Part shown: positions 42,751 to 50,840 of the stretch, piece after piece
Position numbering within the stretch: the stretch's first letter is position 1
How the letters are laid out: the number at the start of each line of letters is the position of its first letter
Source of the DNA: Ottowia massiliensis
GTDB taxonomy: Bacteria > Pseudomonadota > Gammaproteobacteria > Burkholderiales > Burkholderiaceae_C
Reading direction: 5' to 3'
Assembly: GCF_900240305.1 (NCBI RefSeq)
Contig: NZ_LT964854.1
Span: 2,666,001 to 2,730,000 of the forward strand
DNA length: 64,000 nucleotides
Translations under genes and position numbers: made by a program
Notes under the pieces: model-generated
What the model saw: the letters and a program-made list of their open reading frames with translations, nothing else
Database searches by the model: none
What the model was told of the DNA's origin: nothing

Positions 42751-45050
42751 GTCAGCCGGCTGGTCCGGGTCATGCGCGGCGGGCGCGCCTGCTTCGGGCG
42801 CTGCGGTTTGGTCATCAGCATCGGCGTCAGCGGAAAGGCCGATGCCGTCTGCACTGTCTGCGCCGCCTTCTTCGCTGCCAGCAGCGCGGCGTGGCGGCCT
42901 TCTTCGGCAATCTGGCCGCGCTCCAGCACGATGATGCGGTCGGCATCGCGCACGGCCGAGAGGCGGTGGGCAATGATGAGCACCGTGCGCCCCTGGCAGA
43001 TGCGCCGCATGTTGTCCTGAATGATCTTTTCCGACTCGTAATCCAGCGCGCTGGTGGCCTCGTCAAAAATGAGAATGCGCGGGTCGCCCAGCAGTGCGCG
43101 GGCAATGGCGATGCGCTGGCGCTGCCCGCCCGACAGGCCCGCGCCGTGCTCGCCCACCAGCGTGTCGTAACCCTCGGGCAACTCGCAAATGAAATCGTGC
43201 GCGCCGGCCAGCCGGGCTGCTTGCATGATGGCCTCGATGGGCGTGGCCGGATTGACCAGCGCAATGTTGTCGCGCACCGAGCGGCCAAACAGCACGTTTT
43301 CCTGCAACACCACGCCAATCTGGCGGCGCAGGCTGGCGGTATCGACGATGGCGATGTCCTGCCCGTCAATCAGCACGCGCCCCCGGTCGGGCACGTAAAG
43401 GCGCTGCACCAGCCGGGTGAGCGTGCTCTTGCCGGAGCCGGAGCGCCCCACGATGCCAATCACCTCCCCCGGCGCAATGCGCAGTTGCAGGCTGCGGATG
43501 ACATCCGGCGCGTCAGGCCGGTAGCGGAAAGACACCTGATCGAACTCGATCGCGCCCGCCAGCCGGGGCAGGCGCGTCTTGCCGCCTTCAATTTCGGTGC
43601 GCGCGTTCAGAATGTCGCCCAGACGGCTCATGGAAATGCCCACCTGCTGAAAGTCGTTCCACAACTGCGCCATGCGCAAAATGGGGCCAGACACCTGTCC
43701 GGCCAGCATGTTGAAGGCAATCAGCTCCCCCACCGTCAGCCGGTTCTCAATCACCAGCGACGCACCCAGCCACATGATGCCCAGCGTCACCAGCTTGCTC
43801 ACCAGCATCACCGCATTGCCCGCCACCGTGGACACATTCGTGGCCGACAGCCCCGCCGCCACATAACCGGCCAGCTGCCTATCCCACTTCTGCTGCCAGC
43901 GCGGCTCCACGGCCATGGCCTTGACGGTATCGATGCCGCTGATCGTCTCCACCAGAAAAGACTGGTTTTCCGCGCCCCGGTTGAACTTCTCGTTCAGCCG
44001 CGCCCGCAGCACCGGCGTAAACAGCAGCGACAACAGCACATACACCGGAATGGAAGCGGCCACGATCAGCGTCAGCTCCTGGCTATAGAAAAGCATCACC
44101 GCCACGAACACCACCGAAAACACCAAATCAAGCGCCAGCGTCATCGCATTGCCAGTGAGAAAACTGCGAATGCTCTCCAGCTCCCGGATGCGCGCCACCG
44201 AATCGCCCACGCGCCGCGCCTGAAAGTAGCCCAGCGGCAGCGCCATCAGGTGCCTGAACAGCCGCGCGCCCAGCTCCACATCAATCTTGCTGCTCGTGTG
44301 CGCAAAAACATAGGTGCGTATGCCCGTGAGCAGCGCCTCGAACACCGTGGCCGCCAGCAGCCCGGCGGCAATCACATTCAGCGTCTGCATGGCGTGATTG
44401 ACCAGCACCTTGTCCATCACCACCTGAAAAAACATGGGCGTGACCAGCCCAATGAGTTGCAGCACGAAAGACACCAGCAGCACCTCTCCCAGCAGCCGCC
44501 GGTACTTGATGACTGCGGGAATGAACCATGTGAAATCAAAGCGCGCCAGCTCGCCCGCATAACTGGCCCGGCTCGTCAGAAACACCAGCTCCCCGCTCCA
44601 CAGTCCCATGAAAGCGGCATGCTCCAGCGCCTGCGGTGCCTCGCCCGGGCGCTGGATGAGAAAGCGCCACTGCTGCGGCTCCTGCTGCGATTCCTGCCGC
44701 CCGCCCGCATCCACCTTCGCCAGGATGAAAAAGCGCCCCTCCTTGTCGCTCGCAATGCAAGGCAGCGGCGCCTTGTGCAAGCGCTGCGGCGGCTGGCGCA
44801 CCGCCTTGGCGGCAAAGCCCAGGCTCTTGGCCGCGTGCAGCAGCATGGTGACATCGAACGCCGCGCCGCCATATTCATGCCGCAACCTGGCCTCATCGGC
44901 AGGCAGCCCATGAAACTGCGCCATGACGAGCAGCGCCAGCAAGCCCGAATCAGGCGGCGGCGCGCAAGCATCCGCCGAAGAAGCCGAAGAAGCCGAAGAA
45001 GCCGGAGGGGCTGAAGGGGCCTGAGGGGCCGTGCAGGCTGTGGGTTGCAT
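42591..45050 (-). CDS. Type I secretion ABC exporter (HlyB/LapB type)
   Basis: The frame has 819 residues. It contains an N-terminal C39-like domain without the catalytic cysteine (SGLLALLVMAQFHGLPADEA), as in RTX exporters. Next is a six-segment membrane domain (FTWFIPAVIKYRRLLGEVLL, LIGLVTPMFFQVVMDKVLVN), then the ATPase with Walker A GRSGSGKST, signature LSGGQRQRIAIARALL, Walker B ILIFDEATSALD and the switch histidine in IIAHRLSAV. Homology ends near residue 740. The last 75 residues (KPQRPKQARPPRM onward) overlap the tolC fragment in another frame and look non-native. No HlyD gene is present. The likely cargo is the RTX protein next door. Confidence 0.88.
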   Translation of the reverse strand: MQPTACTAPQAPSAPPASSASSASSADACAPPPDSGLLALLVMAQFHGLPADEARLRHEYGGAAFDVTMLLHAAKSLGFAAKAVRQPPQRLHKAPLPCIASDKEGRFFILAKVDAGGRQESQQEPQQWRFLIQRPGEAPQALEHAAFMGLWSGELVFLTSRASYAGELARFDFTWFIPAVIKYRRLLGEVLLVSFVLQLIGLVTPMFFQVVMDKVLVNHAMQTLNVIAAGLLAATVFEALLTGIRTYVFAHTSSKIDVELGARLFRHLMALPLGYFQARRVGDSVARIRELESIRSFLTGNAMTLALDLVFSVVFVAVMLFYSQELTLIVAASIPVYVLLSLLFTPVLRARLNEKFNRGAENQSFLVETISGIDTVKAMAVEPRWQQKWDRQLAGYVAAGLSATNVSTVAGNAVMLVSKLVTLGIMWLGASLVIENRLTVGELIAFNMLAGQVSGPILRMAQLWNDFQQVGISMSRLGDILNARTEIEGGKTRLPRLAGAIEFDQVSFRYRPDAPDVIRSLQLRIAPGEVIGIVGRSGSGKSTLTRLVQRLYVPDRGRVLIDGQDIAIVDTASLRRQIGVVLQENVLFGRSVRDNIALVNPATPIEAIMQAARLAGAHDFICELPEGYDTLVGEHGAGLSGGQRQRIAIARALLGDPRILIFDEATSALDYESEKIIQDNMRRICQGRTVLIIAHRLSAVRDADRIIVLERGQIAEEGRHAALLAAKKAAQTVQTASAFPLTPMLMTKPQRPKQARPPRMTRTSRLTWAMHLPRPCRPCQTGWNRPASATPPFLPRGRSGKPHKKLCAPRNPKGCPRWI

Positions 45051-45157
45051 GGCGCGTTTCAGATTGCCTGCCCGGCGCGTACCGGCCCGGCGCGGCGCAC
45101 AGGCGTGCCAGCGCCCTCTGCACGCGGCACGGCATGGCGTGCAAGAAGCCTCATTTC

Positions 45158-45236
45158 AGCTATCGAATCAATAGCATAATATCCCCGTGGAATGGGCGCT
45201 GATGGCATTTTGACAGGGGTCAATTTCGCTCCTGTT
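45158..45236 (-). repeat. Family-A dispersed repeat, copy 10
   Basis: Diverged, inverted orientation: AATCAATAGCATAATATCCCCGTG, with right end AATTTCGCTCCTGTTTTT. It lies between the exporter start and the RTX gene end. Confidence 0.7.
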
Positions 45237-45296
45237 TTTGGGTCAATGGGCAGGCCGCAGGCAGGGCTTGCCCGCCGCTTCGGCCTGCCCCCGGCT

Positions 45297-48200
45297 TCAC
45301 GCGCTAGCCGCCAGCAGGGGCCGGAAACCGCCGGGCTGCGCTTCAAGGCTGGCCGGGCCGGTTTGCGCGCTGGCTGCCGCCGGCGGCGCAAAGCTGGCCA
45401 GCGCGCCTGCCAGGCGCTGGGCTTGGGCTGTGGCGCTGAAGTCTTCCGCCATGAGCATGCGCCGCGCCCATGCGGACGGCACGTAGGCCGCTGGCTGCGG
45501 CGCGCCCTCGGCCTGCTGCCCGCCTTCTTGCCCAAACTCGCTCATGGCCTGCGCCAGCGCGTCGGCTTCAGCCCACGGCCCTTTGTGACTGTGGATGAGT
45601 TCATCTTCAACCCACGGCCCTTTGTGGTTGTGGATGAGTTCACCTTCAGCCCACGGCCCTTTGTGGTTGTGGATGAGTTCATCTTCAGCCCACGGCCCTT
45701 TGTGGTTGTGGATGAGTTCATCTTCAGCCCACGGCCCTTTGTGGTTATGGATGAATTCATCTTCAGCCCACGGCCCTTTGTGGTTGTGAATAAACGCGCC
45801 TTCGACAAAGCCCGTGGCGGGCGCGGCGGAACGCATGAGGCTGGGCGCGGCGGCCAAGGGCGTGTCTTGGGCTTGCTGCCCAAATTCGCTCATGGCCTGC
45901 ACCAAGGCGTCGGCTTCGGCCCACGGTCCTTTGTGGTTGTGGATGAGTTCACCTTCAACCCACGGCCCTTTGTGGTTGTGAATAAGCGCGCCTTCCTGGC
46001 CGAACGGGCTGCTGGCCTGCTGCGGGGTTTGGCCTGGTTCGATGATGCCGGGGCGGATGGCGGGCGCGGCGCTGGCGCTGCGGATGAGGACGTCTGGCGC
46101 CGCTGCCTGTCTCGCCGCTGTCAGGCTGCCGTTTTTGCGGTTTTGCCGTTCGCTTTGTTCCAGCCGCTGCGCCAGTTGCGCGGCGCTGAGGGTGACGCCG
46201 TCGGCAAAGCGCACTTGTTCGATGGCGTGGCCGCCTGCGGCCAGCTGGCCGCGCAGGGTGAGGGTTTGGCCTTCAAAGCCGAGGATGAGGTCCTGGCCCT
46301 GGCGGGTGAGCTTCCAGTTGGCTGTGGAGGCGATGTGCTGCAGGCGCACGGTGTCGATGTCCTGGGCTGTGGCAGCGCTGCTGTCTTCTTCGATGGTGTC
46401 GCTGCCTTGGGCGCGGCCCCAGATGTAGGTGTCGCTGCCTGCGCCGCCAATGAGATGGTCGTCGCCCTGGTGGCCGGCAAGGAAGTCGTTGCCTGTGCCG
46501 CCCCAGAGGCGGTCGTCGCCCAGGCCGCCGTGGATTTCGTCGTTGCCTTCTCCCCCGTAGAGCCAGTCGTCGCCGCCTTCGCCGTAGAGGTGGTCGTCTC
46601 CGGCTTCGCCGCTGAGGGTGTCTTGGCCCTGGCCGCCGTAGAGCCAGTCGCCGCCTTGGCCGCCGAAGATGCGGTCGTTGCCGCCTTCGCCGTAGAGGTG
46701 GTCTTCATCCGCGCCGCCATGAAGCTGGTCGTCGCCTTCCGCTCCGTAGAGCCAGTCTGCGCCTTGGCCGCCGCTGGCGATGTCGTCACCCGCGCTGCCG
46801 TGTAGATGGTCTGCGCCTGCGCCGCCAGTCAGGGTGGGCGTTGCGGGTTCAGGCTGCGGCACGGGGTTGCCTTGGGCGTCGAGCACAAGGCCAGGCGTTG
46901 GTGTTGGTGTTGGTGTTGGTGTTGGTGTTGGTGTCGGTGTCGGTGTCGGTGTCGGTGTTGGTGTCGGTGTTGGTGTTGGTGTCGGTGTTGGTGTTGGTGT
47001 CGGTGTCGGCGTTGGTGCCGGTGTCGGCGTTGGTGCCGGTGTCGGCGTTGGTGCCGGTGTCGGCGTTGGTGCCGGTGTCGGCGTCGGATCGGGATTGGGC
47101 ACAGGTTGCGGATCAGGATTCGGCTTCGGATCAGGATTCGGCTTCGGATCAGGATTCGGCTTCGGATCGGGGTTCGGCTTCGGATCGGGGTTCGGTTTCG
47201 GATCGGGGTTCGGTTTCGGATCGGGCTGCGCCGGTGTGTATTCAGGCAGTTGCAGTCCCAAGAACGCACTGCTGCCCCGGAAGAAGTCGCGCACGAGTAC
47301 GTGGCCCGCGCTGCCTTGTCCTCCCGCGCTTGCACGTATGACCAGGTCCGCCCCTTGCCGCGTGAGGCGGGCTTTGCCGTCGCTGCTTTGCCATTGGTCT
47401 TTGCCTGTGGCCTTTACGCTTTCTCGCGTGAGGGCCGTGCCGTCAAACAGGAGGCTGCCTTGGCCGTCTTTGTCGGCAATGACGGTGCTGCCGCCTTGTT
47501 GCAGCATGCCGCTGTAGAGGTGGTAGGTGTCCTGGCCGCTTTGGTCGGTGATGGTGTCATTGCCTGCGCTGAGGTGGTAGGTGTCGTTTCCGCTTTCGTC
47601 GGTGAGGCGGTCGTCTCCCGCTCCGCCTGCAAAGGTGTCGTCTCCCGCTCCGCCGTCCAGCCAGCTGCCGTCGCTGCCTGCGGCCAGCCGGTCGTCTCCT
47701 GCGCCGCCGTGCAGCTCGTCATGGCCGCTGCCGCCAATGAGGGTGTCATCGCCGTCTTCTCCGTAGAGCTGGTCTTGCTGGCCGTCGTCGTCGCTGGCGT
47801 CCAGGCTGTCGTGGCCTGCGCCGCCATAGAGCCTGTCATGGCCCGCGCCGGCATAAAGCTGGTCGTCTCCGCTGGCCGCGTGGGCAGGCATGTCTTGCGC
47901 GTCGTCTCCGTAGAGGGTGTCGTCGCCTTCGCCTCCGTAGAGGATGTCGTTGCCCGCCTGTCCGGCGATCCAGTCGTGGCCTGCGCCGCCGTCCAGGATG
48001 TCGTCGGCTCCGCCTTCGGCTACGCGCTGCTGCTGCATGAAGCTGATGCCCGCGCCCAGGGTGAAGCGGTAACCCGTTCCGTGCGGCTCGGCTTGCCAGT
48101 CCCATTCATGGATGCGGCCATTGGGGACCACAACGGGGTTCATGGCGTAGGCGCCGTCTGTGCGGGCCTGCTGAAACTCTTGCGTGGCCGCATTCCAGCT

Positions 48201-48671
48201 GTAGCTGCGCGTGCCTGCGCCTGCGTAGGGCAGCGCCATGACGCGGCTTGCCACGCTGTATTGCGCATCTCCCAGGATGAGGTCATCGCCTGCGCCGCCC
48301 TTGATGTCATCGCTGCCCGCGCCGCCAAAGAGCACATCTTTTGCGCTGCTGCCGTAAATGTGGTCACTGCCCGCTTCGCCGCTGATCCAGTCGCCTCTTT
48401 GGTGGCTTTGGCCGTTGTGCCGCTGCCATTGATCATCGTCACTGGCGCCCCATAGCCAGTCGTCTCCTATGCCGCTGTAGATCATGTCGGTGTTTGGGCC
48501 TTCATATTCCAGATGGTCTTTGCCGTCGTTGTCATAGATGGTGTCAACACCCGTGTCAGTTTTGCCAAAAACATAGGTGTCTTCTCCTGCCCCGCCTTCC
48601 AGCCAGTCGTTGCCCGCGCCGCTTTCCATACGGTCGTCCCCATTGCCGCCATACAGGCGGTCTCTGCTGTT
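45297..48671 (-). CDS. RTX calcium-binding repeat protein, large, secreted by type I
   Basis: From the first ATG (48629) the frame gives 1110 residues; it is open back to the TAA at 48672. Layout: N-terminal RTX block with GGAGNDxL-type nonapeptides (DRLYGGAGHDSL, LHGGAGDDRL), a haemolysin-type end (VRDFFRGSSAFLGLQLPEY), a linker of about six PKPNPDP units plus a long Thr-Pro run (about 46890-47235), a second RTX block (DHLHGSAGDDIASGG, DWLYGGEGNDEIHGG), and a C-terminal part with eight (L/F)IHNHKGPW-type repeats. There is no Sec signal, so type I export by the neighbouring ABC protein fits. The proper N-terminus is cut by the TAA, so expression is uncertain. Confidence 0.8.
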   Translation of the reverse strand, partial: NSRDRLYGGNGDDRMESGAGNDWLEGGAGEDTYVFGKTDTGVDTIYDNDGKDHLEYEGPNTDMIYSGIGDDWLWGASDDDQWQRHNGQSHQRGDWISGEAGSDHIYGSSAKDVLFGGAGSDDIKGGAGDDLILGDAQYSVASRVMALPYAGAGTRSYSWNAATQEFQQARTDGAYAMNPVVVPNGRIHEWDWQAEPHGTGYRFTLGAGISFMQQQRVAEGGADDILDGGAGHDWIAGQAGNDILYGGEGDDTLYGDDAQDMPAHAASGDDQLYAGAGHDRLYGGAGHDSLDASDDDGQQDQLYGEDGDDTLIGGSGHDELHGGAGDDRLAAGSDGSWLDGGAGDDTFAGGAGDDRLTDESGNDTYHLSAGNDTITDQSGQDTYHLYSGMLQQGGSTVIADKDGQGSLLFDGTALTRESVKATGKDQWQSSDGKARLTRQGADLVIRASAGGQGSAGHVLVRDFFRGSSAFLGLQLPEYTPAQPDPKPNPDPKPNPDPKPNPDPKPNPDPKPNPDPKPNPDPQPVPNPDPTPTPAPTPTPAPTPTPAPTPTPAPTPTPTPTPTPTPTPTPTPTPTPTPTPTPTPTPTPTPTPTPGLVLDAQGNPVPQPEPATPTLTGGAGADHLHGSAGDDIASGGQGADWLYGAEGDDQLHGGADEDHLYGEGGNDRIFGGQGGDWLYGGQGQDTLSGEAGDDHLYGEGGDDWLYGGEGNDEIHGGLGDDRLWGGTGNDFLAGHQGDDHLIGGAGSDTYIWGRAQGSDTIEEDSSAATAQDIDTVRLQHIASTANWKLTRQGQDLILGFEGQTLTLRGQLAAGGHAIEQVRFADGVTLSAAQLAQRLEQSERQNRKNGSLTAARQAAAPDVLIRSASAAPAIRPGIIEPGQTPQQASSPFGQEGALIHNHKGPWVEGELIHNHKGPWAEADALVQAMSEFGQQAQDTPLAAAPSLMRSAAPATGFVEGAFIHNHKGPWAEDEFIHNHKGPWAEDELIHNHKGPWAEDELIHNHKGPWAEGELIHNHKGPWVEDELIHSHKGPWAEADALAQAMSEFGQEGGQQAEGAPQPAAYVPSAWARRMLMAEDFSATAQAQRLAGALASFAPPAAASAQTGPASLEAQPGGFRPLLAASA
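45565..45795 (-). repeat. Tandem 39-bp coding repeats, IHNHKGPWAED type, block 2
   Basis: Six nearly identical 39-base units encode (L/F)IHNHKGPW followed by AEDE, AEGE or VEDE. They are in frame with the RTX protein. Low divergence between units indicates recent expansion or homogenisation. The HxHK pattern could bind metal, which is speculation. Confidence 0.9.
45916..45990 (-). repeat. Tandem 39-bp coding repeats, IHNHKGPW type, block 1
   Basis: Two units (LIHNHKGPWVEGE and LIHNHKGPWAEAD) are followed by ALVQAMSEFGQQ. The same pair of elements, repeats then an ADALxQAMSEFGQ stretch, recurs at the end of block 2, so the whole module is duplicated. Confidence 0.85.
46890..47235 (-). repeat. 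Low-complexity proline-rich linker repeats in the RTX gene
   Basis: An 18-bp unit encoding DPKPNP recurs about six times (47105-47230), and a 12/6-bp unit encoding TPAPTP and TPTPTP fills 46890-47095. It forms a long extended linker between two RTX blocks. Slippage could change its length. Confidence 0.9.
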
Positions 48672-48914
48672 TTACCGCCAGACTGTGGCGTCAAAACCTG
48701 TGTCCGCTGAAAGCGGAAAGTCATTTGTATTAATTCTATTGACAACTAAAAAATGTTTACCCATGTAGTCGGCAATTATTGGCATCATGCGTTTATTAAT
48801 ACCTTTATTTGTTTTCATATTCTCACCAATAAGTCCATTGCGATCTTCCTCTTTGATGGCATAAGTTGCATCCGCAAGCAATGCGTTGATATAGCTGCGA
48901 TGGATGGAGATCAT
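48672..48914 (-). pseudogene. N-terminal domain fragment of RTX-associated protein, cut by TAA
   Basis: 80 residues from ATG at 48914 (MISIHRSYINALLADATYAI), then NKRMMPIIADYMGKHFLVVN and GFDATVWR, then TAA. The next codons in the same frame read NSRDRLYGGNGDD, already RTX repeats. In proteins I remember from Comamonadaceae, an N-terminus of this type runs from FDATVWRG into a lipase-like alpha/beta hydrolase domain before the RTX part. Here that domain is absent, so the gene looks internally deleted and then stopped. The family memory is not verified. Confidence 0.6.
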
Positions 48915-48963
48915 GATGAGCCTTTCACTCTACGATGGAAATCTGATTGTTGGCGTATTCTCC

Positions 48964-49440
48964 TTAATAATAAAAACATTTCGAATGGACAAACATTGGA
49001 CTGCCGCCATTTATGCCGACCCAGGTATATGGGGTGAGCCATCCTCCTCCGGAAGTTCCATATGCGCGAAAAGTGGCCAAAGTCTCTTTTGTTTGCGCAT
49101 CGGTCAATGATATGAAGTCTTCTTCTATCGGAAGCGCGGTATGTGGCACAAGCCCGCCTTCAGTCCAGTTTATTATTACTTTTTTCCTTTTGCCTTTGAT
49201 AAGTCAGCGCTCGAAATACCATATCTTTTGCATAGATACTCATATTGAATAGCCCCAATAATCTCATCCGCCAGCATCAGCGGAAAAGCGCCAATTACAA
49301 TAACCAAACGCGTGAAAAACACCGCAGCGGGCGACCATTTCAATCGGCAAGTCAGTCATTTACTCAGCGCGATCAAAATCCTGACAAAGACGACAAACGC
49401 ACCCAAAAATAATAATCCAGCCATGAGTCATCTTTCGTCT
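48964..49440 (-). pseudogene. Decayed small membrane protein (paralogue of 49743-50153)
   Basis: Minus-strand pieces read MAGLLFLGAFVVFVRILIAL, a stop, then FTRLVIVIGAFPLMLADEII, AIQYEYLCKRYG and, in a further frame, NWTEGGLVPHTALPIEEDFI to the end at 48964 (SPMFVHSKCFYY). The blocks align with the intact-looking frame at 49743-50153 (FFDRIIGMIQFEYICYRKA), so this is a broken second copy. Stops and frameshifts make it a pseudogene. Confidence 0.55.
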
Positions 49441-49646
49441 TGTTATCGTTCACAAGAATCAGGGCAACAAGAATTGACAATCCAAAATTTGTCAGTAATG
49501 AATTTCGACAATTGGAGCGTCATACGATTTGAAAGAATTCCTTTTTTATTTTCCAATTATTCTCGATCAATAATGCCTATTGGCAAATCTATATAGGCCG
49601 CATCTGCAAGTAATGCATTAATATAGGTGGATTGAATGTAGCTCAT
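49441..49646 (-). pseudogene. Second copy of the RTX-associated N-terminal domain, decayed
   Basis: From ATG at 49646 the minus strand reads MSYIQSTYINALLADAAYID, then a TAA after about 29 residues. Another frame continues with LSNRMTLQLSKFITDKFWIV. These match YINALLADATYA and NKRMMPIIADYMGKHFLVV of the fragment at 48672-48914. It is therefore a duplicated, broken copy of the same N-terminal domain. Confidence 0.6.
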
Positions 49647-49742
49647 TGCGAATTTCCTTTCTCTATAAGAGCATCAACGTTAATGGCATGAAAAATACCC
49701 GGCACCTCTTTGGCAACACAGGAAGCACCACCAGAACTACCA

Positions 49743-50153
49743 TTAAAGGATATTTTCTTGAGGAGAATACCTCCCCCCTCTGGAGCATTGTGTAAAAGAA
49801 AAAAATACTTTCCCGCTATCTATATCCTGATATTTGTAGTCCGTGCAGGAAGTTGGAACGAGATATCCCCAGAGTTTAGTCTCTTTTGTCTCAAATTTTG
49901 CACGTTGCACTTTTATCCAGTCGGGATCAAGTTTCACCGTCGCTTTGCGATAACATATATATTCAAACTGAATCATGCCGATAATTCGATCAAAAAACAA
50001 TACAAAAAATATGCCAAAAAAGACTCCTGCGCGCAAAAGAAATAATTTATTGGGTGACAGCGACCAACCGAAAATCTTGACTAGCCGGTTGCTGATCATC
50101 ACGGCAATCAAGATGAATCCGCCCAGAATGGCGTATGCAATCATTCCTATCAT
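49743..50153 (-). CDS. Small membrane protein, possible immunity partner of the RTX locus
   Basis: 136 residues with two membrane segments (AYAILGGFILIAVMISNRL and LFLLRAGVFFGIFFVLFF), then a polar domain starting MIQFEYICYRKATVKLDPDW. A frameshift near the 3' end is likely, since the neighbouring frame continues with NGSSGGASCVAKEVPG, similar to GTSGGGWLTPYT in the decayed paralogue. The repeated arrangement of membrane gene next to toxin-like N-terminal domain is what toxin/immunity pairs look like, but function is unknown. Confidence 0.5.
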   Translation of the reverse strand: MIGMIAYAILGGFILIAVMISNRLVKIFGWSLSPNKLFLLRAGVFFGIFFVLFFDRIIGMIQFEYICYRKATVKLDPDWIKVQRAKFETKETKLWGYLVPTSCTDYKYQDIDSGKVFFSFTQCSRGGRYSPQENIL

Positions 50154-50184
50154 GCACCGATTCCTTATTTAGATAATATACATA

Positions 50185-50840
50185 TTGGCAAACTTGTTCT
50201 GGTTGACGAGCTTTGCTCACGCCAAAGACTCTGCCGCTTCACGTCATGTGGACAACCAGCAACATTGCGATTTGCTCTCAACGGAATGCTTTATACACCC
50301 GGTTTTTGCTTCTGCTGGCCCTTATTTCATGAAAAGCGTGAACGATTTCCGCTTTTCAGGCCCAATATCCGATAAGGGGCGACATGGAGATGATGAACGG
50401 CATATCCGGCTGATGACGAAGAATTGGCATTGATGCCGGATCGGGCCGCGCCGGTGTATTCAGGCAGTCGCAGTCCCCAAAACGCGCCGCCGCCCTGGGA
50501 GAGGTCTTGTTTCAGTCTCTTTCCATGTGCCGCGTCAGAAAAATTTGCGTATTTCTTCCAATGGCGCATGCGGTCTGATAAACGTTTTGTTTTTAATGAT
50601 CCGCTCGCATGCCTGGTGGCGAAGCTTTCAGTTCTTTCAGTTATGCGGTTCTTGTCTTTGAACCAGCGTTTGCCTGCGCGTCGTTGGCTCACGCGCTGGC
50701 CGTCAGGCGCGGCGCGGCGGCCAGCCAGCGAGTACAGTCACGAGTTTTTTGTTCTGCCCGTGCATATGGACACAACTTTTTATTCGTTTGAAAACGCAAG
50801 GCCGTGCGCCATGATCGCGGCCCTGGTGGTTGAATGACCC
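50185..50840. other. Gap with RTX-gene remnant
   Basis: No intact gene. The minus strand at about 50430-50510 reads LSQGGGAFWGLRLPEYTGAA, which matches RGSSAFLGLQLPEYTPAQ of the RTX protein, so a remnant of another RTX copy lies here. The remainder up to metN shows nothing I can identify; the metN promoter must lie in its right part. Confidence 0.5.

Noticed and set aside
42642..45014. 790-codon plus-strand frame opposite the ABC exporter
   Set aside because: Rich in His, Gln and Arg, with no domain; the minus-strand exporter has all ABC motifs.
45565..45795. Regular 39-bp repeats considered as a CRISPR array
   Set aside because: There are no variable spacers; the repeats are contiguous, in frame and part of a protein.
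45192..46805. 537-codon plus-strand frame with FSPRPFVVVDEF repeats
   Set aside because: These repeats are the mirror of the IHNHKGPW repeats of the RTX protein on the other strand; the RTX reading has recognised domains.
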